From VGTK01 sp046327915 (GTDB lineage: Bacteria > Desulfobacterota > Binatia > UBA12015), in assembly GCA_046327915.1 (NCBI GenBank), contig JAXLXO010000002.1, positions 310,001 to 374,000 on the forward strand: a DNA stretch of 64,000 nucleotides, written 5' to 3'. Shown here piece by piece: positions 62,459-64,000 of this stretch (positions are counted from its first letter, which is position 1; each line of letters opens with the position of its first letter). Below the pieces are notes generated by a model. That model saw only the letters and a list, made by a program, of their open reading frames with translations. It was not told where the DNA came from and made no database searches. The translations under genes were made by a program, and so were the position numbers.

Positions 62459-63358
62459 GTGCACGACAACCTGTTCGAATCCGAAGAGAGCATCCGCGCG
62501 CGGCGGCGGTCCGGCGAGCAGCCCCCCTGCGCGCTGTGCGGCGGACGGTCGTTCACGCACCTGTTCCACAAGCAGGGCTACGACTTCGAGCGCTGCGCCG
62601 ACTGCTCGCTGGTCCGCCTCGACCCGCTGCCGACACCCGAGCTGCTGGCCGAGATCTACGAGCGCTCGTACCGCGAGGGCCTGTACGCGATGTTCGCGAA
62701 GGCCGACGACGTGCGCAGCGCGACCGCGCGCGCGCGGGTCGCGGCGATCGCGCCGCACGTGCCGGCCGGACCGTGGCTCGACGTCGGCTGCTCGACCGGC
62801 GCTCTGCTCCAGGCGGCGGTCGATCGCGGCATCGACGCGGAAGGGATCGAGCTGTCGGCGGTCGCCGTCGAGGCGGCGCGGTCGCGCGGGCTGCGTGCGA
62901 CGCAGATCGCGGCCGACGACTTCGTGCCCGAGCGCCGCTACGCGTGCATCACCGCGTTCGACCTCGTCGAGCACCTGATCGACCCGAATGCGTTCCTCGC
63001 CCGGGTGCGCGACTGGCTCGCGCCGGGCGGACGCCTCGCGATCACCGTGCCCGACATCCGCAGCGCGCAGGCGCGCGTGATGGGACGGCACTGGTACTAC
63101 TACGCGCCGCCGGTGCACGTGAACTACTTCGACCGCGACACCATCGTCCGCCTGCTCGCGCGCCACGGACTGACCACCGTGCAGATCGGCGGCGCACCGA
63201 AGGTCATGACGATCGACTACGTGCTGCAGTCGCTCGCGGCGTTCAACCCGCTCCTGCACCGGGGTGCCAGCGTGCTCGGGTCCTTGACGCCCGCGTCGCT
63301 GCGCCGCCGCCCGCTGCGCATCCCGGTCGGCGAGCTCCTGGTTCTGGCGTCGGCTTGA
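62459..63358 (+). CDS. Zinc-ribbon class I SAM-dependent methyltransferase
   Basis: The 299-residue protein has an N-terminal Cys4 (CALCGGRSF..CADCSLV), the linker RLDPLPTPELLAEIYERSY, motif I PWLDVGCSTGALLQAA, DAEGIELSAVAVEAA and ITAFDLVEHLIDPNAFL. It matches the methyltransferase at 4657-5577 in design and in its linker. The region after motif III (YYYAPPVHVNYFDRDT) is typical of small-molecule or sugar methyltransferases in polysaccharide clusters. The GTG at 62459 is used. Its stop overlaps the next gene's TTG by 3 bases. Confidence 0.87.
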   Translation: MHDNLFESEESIRARRRSGEQPPCALCGGRSFTHLFHKQGYDFERCADCSLVRLDPLPTPELLAEIYERSYREGLYAMFAKADDVRSATARARVAAIAPHVPAGPWLDVGCSTGALLQAAVDRGIDAEGIELSAVAVEAARSRGLRATQIAADDFVPERRYACITAFDLVEHLIDPNAFLARVRDWLAPGGRLAITVPDIRSAQARVMGRHWYYYAPPVHVNYFDRDTIVRLLARHGLTTVQIGGAPKVMTIDYVLQSLAAFNPLLHRGASVLGSLTPASLRRRPLRIPVGELLVLASA

Positions 63359-64000
63359 AGCGCGAGCCGGACGAGACGCGCGATCCGCTCTGGCTCACGC
63401 TGGCGGTCGCGATCGCCGCCGTCGGCGTGCAGCTGCCGATCTTCGACCGCTGGTTCGCGCTGCTGGACGAGGGCTACATCCTCGAGATCGCGGACGACAT
63501 CAACCGCGGCAACGTCCTCTACCGCGACGTGAACGTCGACGCGCCGTTTCCCGGCGCGTTCTACCTGCTCGCGTGGTGGTTCCGCCTCGTCGGCAGCTCG
63601 GTGCTGAGCTCTCGCGTGCTGGTGATCGCGGGCTTCGCGCTCTTCGCGACCGCGTCGTTCCGCATCGCGCGCGCGCTGCTGCCACGCGCGTGGTCGTTCG
63701 GACTGCTGGCGGTGATCCTCTGCTACCGCGTCTGGGCCTTCCCGCACTGGCACATCTACAGCTACTCGCTGGTTTCGGCGGCGCTGCTGTCGGCGGCGGT
63801 CGCGCTGGTGATGTCCTTCGTCGGCCGCGGCGGACCCGCGCGCGTCGTGGCGGCCGGCGTGCTCGCCGGCGCGGCGGTGATGAGCAAGCAGGACTACGGG
63901 CTCGCCGTCAGCGGGCTCGTGACGCTGGTGCTCGCGTTCGACGGCATCGCGCGGCGCGCGCCCGGCGCGACGATCATCGGCGGACTCGCGGCGGCACTGC
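63355..64000 (+). CDS. GT-C-type membrane glycosyltransferase-like protein (truncated by window end)
   Basis: The frame starts at a TTG overlapping the previous stop (TTGA) and runs off the window; about 215 residues are visible. It is strongly hydrophobic with several helices (LTLAVAIAAVGVQLPIF, VLVIAGFALFATASF, VAAGVLAGAAVMS). A DEGYILEIADDINRG segment after the first helix matches the acidic loop of ArnT/PMT-type GT39 enzymes, and NVDAPFPGAFYLLAWWF resembles the following block. These use polyprenyl-phosphate sugars outside the cytoplasm. The C-terminus and the family assignment remain open. Confidence 0.65.
   Translation, partial: MKREPDETRDPLWLTLAVAIAAVGVQLPIFDRWFALLDEGYILEIADDINRGNVLYRDVNVDAPFPGAFYLLAWWFRLVGSSVLSSRVLVIAGFALFATASFRIARALLPRAWSFGLLAVILCYRVWAFPHWHIYSYSLVSAALLSAAVALVMSFVGRGGPARVVAAGVLAGAAVMSKQDYGLAVSGLVTLVLAFDGIARRAPGATIIGGLAAAL

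Overview
This 64 kb window is a very GC-rich (roughly 70 %), gene-dense stretch of a bacterial chromosome. It carries 66 protein genes that I can support, almost no gaps over 250 bases, and no tRNA, rRNA, CRISPR array, prophage or insertion sequence that I can see. The cell is a diderm bacterium: it has a GT9 heptosyltransferase, AsmA, lipoproteins, Tat and a class A PBP. The order xerC-hslV-hslU-argB-D-F-G-H-(LptM-like lipoprotein)-lysA-dapF-dapA-dapB, the DUF4911 and zinc-ribbon proteins, the DUF35/thiolase pair and crotonyl-CoA carboxylase/reductase point to a lineage once placed in Deltaproteobacteria. A Binatota (Desulfobacterota_B)-like organism is my best guess, but this is inference, not a database result.

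Layout. 1-1000: end of a GH5 glycosidase, then cutA. 1039-5577 (minus): glycan-type operon of methyltransferase, GT9, epimerase and radical SAM. 5664-8010: DUF35 protein, thiolase and alpha/beta hydrolase. 8164-14882: ptsP, mrcA (PBP1A), a histone-deacetylase-fold hydrolase and an FMN-binding-fold protein. 15004-19666: tatB-tatC converging on an envelope operon (zinc ribbon, lipoprotein, AsmA, DUF4911). 19754-35001: xerC-hslVU, then the arginine genes and the lysine/diaminopimelate genes, with an M20 amidohydrolase and lysA on the opposite strand. 34995-40271: RRM protein, folK, a lipoprotein, a PAS-HisKA-REC protein without a kinase ATPase domain, cob(I)alamin adenosyltransferase, an MBL-fold hydrolase and Ccr. 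40350-42813 (minus): rpoZ-dnaJ-rpoH. 43091-50891 (minus): ftsE, an ftsX-envC fusion, ctpA, xseA, xseB, ispA, tlyA and an unknown gene, probably one operon. 51035-56562: ACT protein, an Lgt-thioredoxin fusion, DUF1285, trmL, a Mut7-C protein and a lipoprotein aminopeptidase. 56570-60333: a heterodimeric ABC exporter. 60468-64000: SnoaL-like protein, GT4 glycosyltransferase, a second zinc-ribbon methyltransferase and a truncated GT-C type membrane protein.

Three observations stand out. First, two membrane proteins are fused in frame to exported proteins that keep what looks like their own signal sequence: FtsX with a degenerate-LytM EnvC-like domain (48634-50193), and Lgt with a TlpA-like thioredoxin behind an internal lipobox (52187-53476). 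Second, a dispersed three-hairpin intergenic element occurs four times, each copy ending 0-6 bases from a stop codon; its stems are kept by compensatory changes, so it looks like a structured RNA or terminator family. Third, a perfect 29-bp sequence is repeated in tandem (30-bp period) just upstream of the arg operon.

Many genes overlap by 1-8 bases (ATGA, GTGA, TTGA and one apparent CTGA junction), so translational coupling is the rule here. Hairpins are not followed by T-runs, so termination probably relies on Rho or on the hairpins themselves.
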